64,000 nt of DNA from Chitinophaga terrae (ex Kim and Jung 2007). GTDB lineage: Bacteria; Bacteroidota; Bacteroidia; Chitinophagales; Chitinophagaceae. Location of the stretch: positions 125,821 to 189,820 of the forward strand of contig NZ_FNRL01000005.1 of the NCBI RefSeq assembly GCF_900107795.1, read 5' to 3'. The notes below the pieces were generated by a model that did not search any database, was not told the origin of the DNA, and saw nothing but the letters and a program-made list of their open reading frames with translations. A program made the position numbers and the translations under genes. Positions 61,903 to 64,000 of the stretch are shown piece after piece; position 1 is the stretch's first letter; each line of letters begins with the position of its first letter.

Positions 61903-62907
61903 TTAATAGTATTTGATCCCGATTAATCTCCTCGCCTCTTGCAAAGTTTGTGCCGCGTTAGCCCTCGCTTTCTCCGCTCCCGCTTTGATCACCTTCTTCA
62001 GGTAGTCAGTATTGTTCTGCAGATCCTTAGCTTTTTCGCGGATCGGCGCAATGAATTTAACCATATCTTCTCCTAACTGCTCTTTCATATCCTTAAAACG
62101 AATAGTCTGATTATTCCACGCATTTTCATAAAACTGAACAACATCCGGAGTGGATACTAATTTCATGAGATCTAACAGGTTAGCCACTGACTCCGGCATC
62201 GGTGAACCAATAACTCCGGTTCCACTATCGGTTTTGGCTTTCTTTAATTTTTCACGAATCAGTTGATCCTCATCTGCCAGGTAAAGAGTTGCAAATTCAT
62301 TTTCACTCTTACTCATTTTACCCTTACCATCCAGGCTTTGGATACGAATCAAATTATCGCCATAGTTGAAAGCAACCGGCTCGGGGAATAAATCGCCATA
62401 TCTCGCATTAAACCTTTGGGCAAAATTACGCGCCATCTCCAGGTGCTGGCCCTGGTCTTTACCTACAGGTACTTTAACAGCTCGCTGGATCAGGATATCC
62501 ACGCTCATTAATACAGGATAAGTTAATAATCCCGCATTCACATTCTGAGGCTGCAGCCTTACTTTATCCTTAAATGTTGGCACTTTCTCCAATTCTCCCA
62601 CATAAGCCAGCATATTCATCAACAGGTACAGTTCCGCTATTTCAGGGATATCGCTCTGTACATACAGGGAAACTTTTTCCGGGTCCAGGCCGGAAGCAAT
62701 GTTCTCTGCCAACACGCGCATTACATTGCCCGGAAGATCTTTAGGATCGGGATGGGTTGTGAGTGAATGCCAGTCTGCCACAAAGAAGTAACAGTTAAAC
62801 TCTTCCTGCATCCGGACATAATTACGGATTGCGCCAAAATAATTGCCTAAATGTAAATAACCGGTAGGGCGAATGCCACTTACCACAATTTCTTTTTCAG
62901 TAGCCAT
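61903..62907 (-). CDS. trpS: Tryptophanyl-tRNA synthetase
   Basis: The ATG at 62905-62907 gives 334 aa; a TTG four codons earlier is less likely. It is a class I synthetase: the HIGH-like motif is YLHLGNYFG (about 16-24), the KMSKS motif is GKMSKSEN (about 195-202), and the tryptophan-pocket blocks VADWHSLTTHPDP and GKDQGQHLEMAR are intact. It charges the tRNA-Trp encoded at 42398-42468. It is probably co-transcribed with the deoxynucleoside kinase. Confidence 0.97.
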   Translation of the reverse strand: MATEKEIVVSGIRPTGYLHLGNYFGAIRNYVRMQEEFNCYFFVADWHSLTTHPDPKDLPGNVMRVLAENIASGLDPEKVSLYVQSDIPEIAELYLLMNMLAYVGELEKVPTFKDKVRLQPQNVNAGLLTYPVLMSVDILIQRAVKVPVGKDQGQHLEMARNFAQRFNARYGDLFPEPVAFNYGDNLIRIQSLDGKGKMSKSENEFATLYLADEDQLIREKLKKAKTDSGTGVIGSPMPESVANLLDLMKLVSTPDVVQFYENAWNNQTIRFKDMKEQLGEDMVKFIAPIREKAKDLQNNTDYLKKVIKAGAEKARANAAQTLQEARRLIGIKYY

Positions 62908-63092
62908 AACAGGGCGCAATTTAATGAAAAAGCGGAAAGCCTTCCAGTGATTTTAGTATTAAAAGTGTCAAACAGCCTGGCTAAAAAAGAAATCGCACAG
63001 GAGTGAATAACATTCTGGCCGTTTATCCCTATTTTTGAAATCACTATCATTTTTACCAACTATATTTCATTATCTTTTGATTTAATTTGATT

Positions 63093-63383
63093 ATGGAAGT
63101 GAATGACGCTCTGGTACAACAATTGGCCGACCTAGCCCGATTGGAGTTCAGCGAACAGGAAAGGACAGAAATACGCGGTGATCTGCAGAGAATGATCACT
63201 TTTGTAGAAAAATTGAATGAACTGGACACCAGTAATGTAGCACCCTTATTACACCTGACTGCTGATTATAATGTTTTCAGAGATGATGCAGTCCATTCTT
63301 CCGTCAGCCGCGCCGAAGCCCTCAAAAACGCTCCCGAGGCCACTGACGAATACTTTAAAGTGCCAAAAATCATAAAGAAATAA
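63093..63383 (+). CDS. gatC: Glutamyl/aspartyl-tRNA amidotransferase subunit C
   Basis: This 96-residue protein starts at ATG 63093. The GatC pattern [44 protein letters not shown] and the C-terminal [15 protein letters not shown] are clear. It stabilises the GatCAB complex, which converts mischarged Glu-tRNA-Gln to Gln-tRNA-Gln and thus serves the three tRNA-Gln genes in this window. gatA and gatB are not in the window. An ABC ATPase gene follows 5 bp later. Confidence 0.94.
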   Translation: MEVNDALVQQLADLARLEFSEQERTEIRGDLQRMITFVEKLNELDTSNVAPLLHLTADYNVFRDDAVHSSVSRAEALKNAPEATDEYFKVPKIIKK

Positions 63384-63388
63384 AACCC

Positions 63389-64000
63389 ATGCAATCCGTC
63401 ATCCATCTGGAAAACATCAAAAAGAGCTACTTTCTCGGAACTAACGAATTACCTGTACTGAAAGGCGTATCGCTGGATATCTATAAAAACGAATACGTAG
63501 CGCTCATGGGCCCTTCCGGTTCCGGGAAGTCGACCCTGATGAACATCCTCGGATGCCTGGATACCCCCACTGCCGGTAAATACGTACTGAGTGGGCACGA
63601 CGTAAGCAAAATGGGCGACAACGACCTGGCATTTGTAAGAGGAAAAGAGATCGGCTTCGTTTTCCAGCAATTCAACCTTATGCCCCGTTTAACTGCCCTG
63701 GAAAACGTGGCTATCCCGCTTATCTATGCCGGGGTTGGCAAAAAAGAAAGGGAAGAACGCGCCAAAGCCATGCTGGAAAAAGTAAAACTCGGCGAACGTT
63801 ATAAACATAAACCCAACGAACTGTCGGGCGGTCAGTGCCAGCGTGTAGCCATCGCCCGCGCCCTCGTAAACAACCCCTCCCTCATCCTGGCCGATGAGCC
63901 CACAGGAAACCTCGACACTAAAACCTCCATAGAGATCATGGAAATTTTCGGCAACATCCATGCTTCCGGCAATACCGTAGTACTGGTAACCCATGAAGAA
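63389..64000 (+). CDS. ABC transporter ATP-binding protein, LolD/MacB type (3' end cut by window)
   Basis: The reading frame from ATG 63389 is open to the end of the window (204 codons seen). It has Walker [10 protein letters not shown] (about 41-49), the Q-loop [16 protein letters not shown], the signature motif [15 protein letters not shown] (one Gln-Cys variant of LSGGQQQ), Walker [13 protein letters not shown], and the H-loop VTHE. Such ATPases drive FtsX/MacB-type permeases in lipoprotein release or efflux. It starts 5 bp after gatC, so it is probably co-transcribed. About 20-40 residues are likely missing. Confidence 0.93.
   Translation, partial: MQSVIHLENIKKSYFLGTNELPVLKGVSLDIYKNEYVALMGPSGSGKSTLMNILGCLDTPTAGKYVLSGHDVSKMGDNDLAFVRGKEIGFVFQQFNLMPRLTALENVAIPLIYAGVGKKEREERAKAMLEKVKLGERYKHKPNELSGGQCQRVAIARALVNNPSLILADEPTGNLDTKTSIEIMEIFGNIHASGNTVVLVTHEE

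Overview
The window comes from a member of the Bacteroidota, most likely the Chitinophagaceae (Chitinophaga-like; the family is an inference). Support includes a SusC/SusD pair, 6-bladed beta-propeller lipoproteins, DUF4254, DUF4397 and DUF3467 proteins, and promoters of the phylum-specific form TTTG-N18/19-TAnnTTTG in front of several RNA and ribosomal genes. Nearly all genes in the first 46 kb are on the minus strand. No CRISPR array, rRNA operon, transposase or prophage was found.

Layout. 0.2-2.1 kb: a tRNA-Gln, a DUF4126 membrane protein and an acyl-CoA thioesterase. 1.4-11.4 kb: a glycan-utilisation locus (LacI-type regulator, SusC, SusD, two-lobed esterase-like hydrolase, GH109-like enzyme, NagB-like deaminase/isomerase) with a perfect 14-bp palindromic operator in the regulator/susC gap. 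11.4-15.4 kb: TerC, a beta-propeller lipoprotein, a small exported aromatic-rich protein and a GT-C-type membrane protein. 16-27.8 kb: a DUF433 gene with a frameshifted DUF5615 partner, two more tRNA-Gln genes, PepD, an FtsX-type permease, GT9 plus DUF4254, an APC permease, OmpH, GDPD and DUF4397. 28-46.6 kb: the core information-processing cluster (read on the minus strand): rpsU, xerC, hpf, tRNA-Thr/Tyr/Gly/Thr, tuf, tRNA-Trp, secE, nusG, then two secreted transglutaminase-like paralogues, then rplK-rplA-rplJ-rplL-rpoB-rpoC. 46.8-54.5 kb: a DNA-damage-type module: an HTH/S24 (LexA-like) repressor, a Y-family polymerase and a DnaE-type polymerase, followed by an Xre-RES toxin-antitoxin pair. 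54.8-64 kb: aspartate kinase, an Ldh-family oxidoreductase, DUF3467, an HhH/outer-membrane-barrel protein and its partner, a deoxynucleoside kinase, trpS, gatC and a truncated ABC ATPase.

The most interesting signals are: (1) a tRNA-shaped element with a 9-nt anticodon loop and an extended acceptor helix in the leader of tuf, immediately after four true tRNAs, a candidate EF-Tu feedback element; (2) paired CTAA-N5-TTAG operators found both at the S24 repressor's own promoter and upstream of dinB-dnaE, which define a local damage regulon that may extend to the Xre-RES pair; (3) two transglutaminase-like paralogues inserted between nusG and rplK, one of which has lost its catalytic cysteine; (4) four copies of a long perfect or near-perfect palindromic element placed exactly between genes, one of which supplies the last codons of the RES toxin; (5) a roughly 470-bp gene-free stretch that ends in an orphan terminator and may encode a small RNA.
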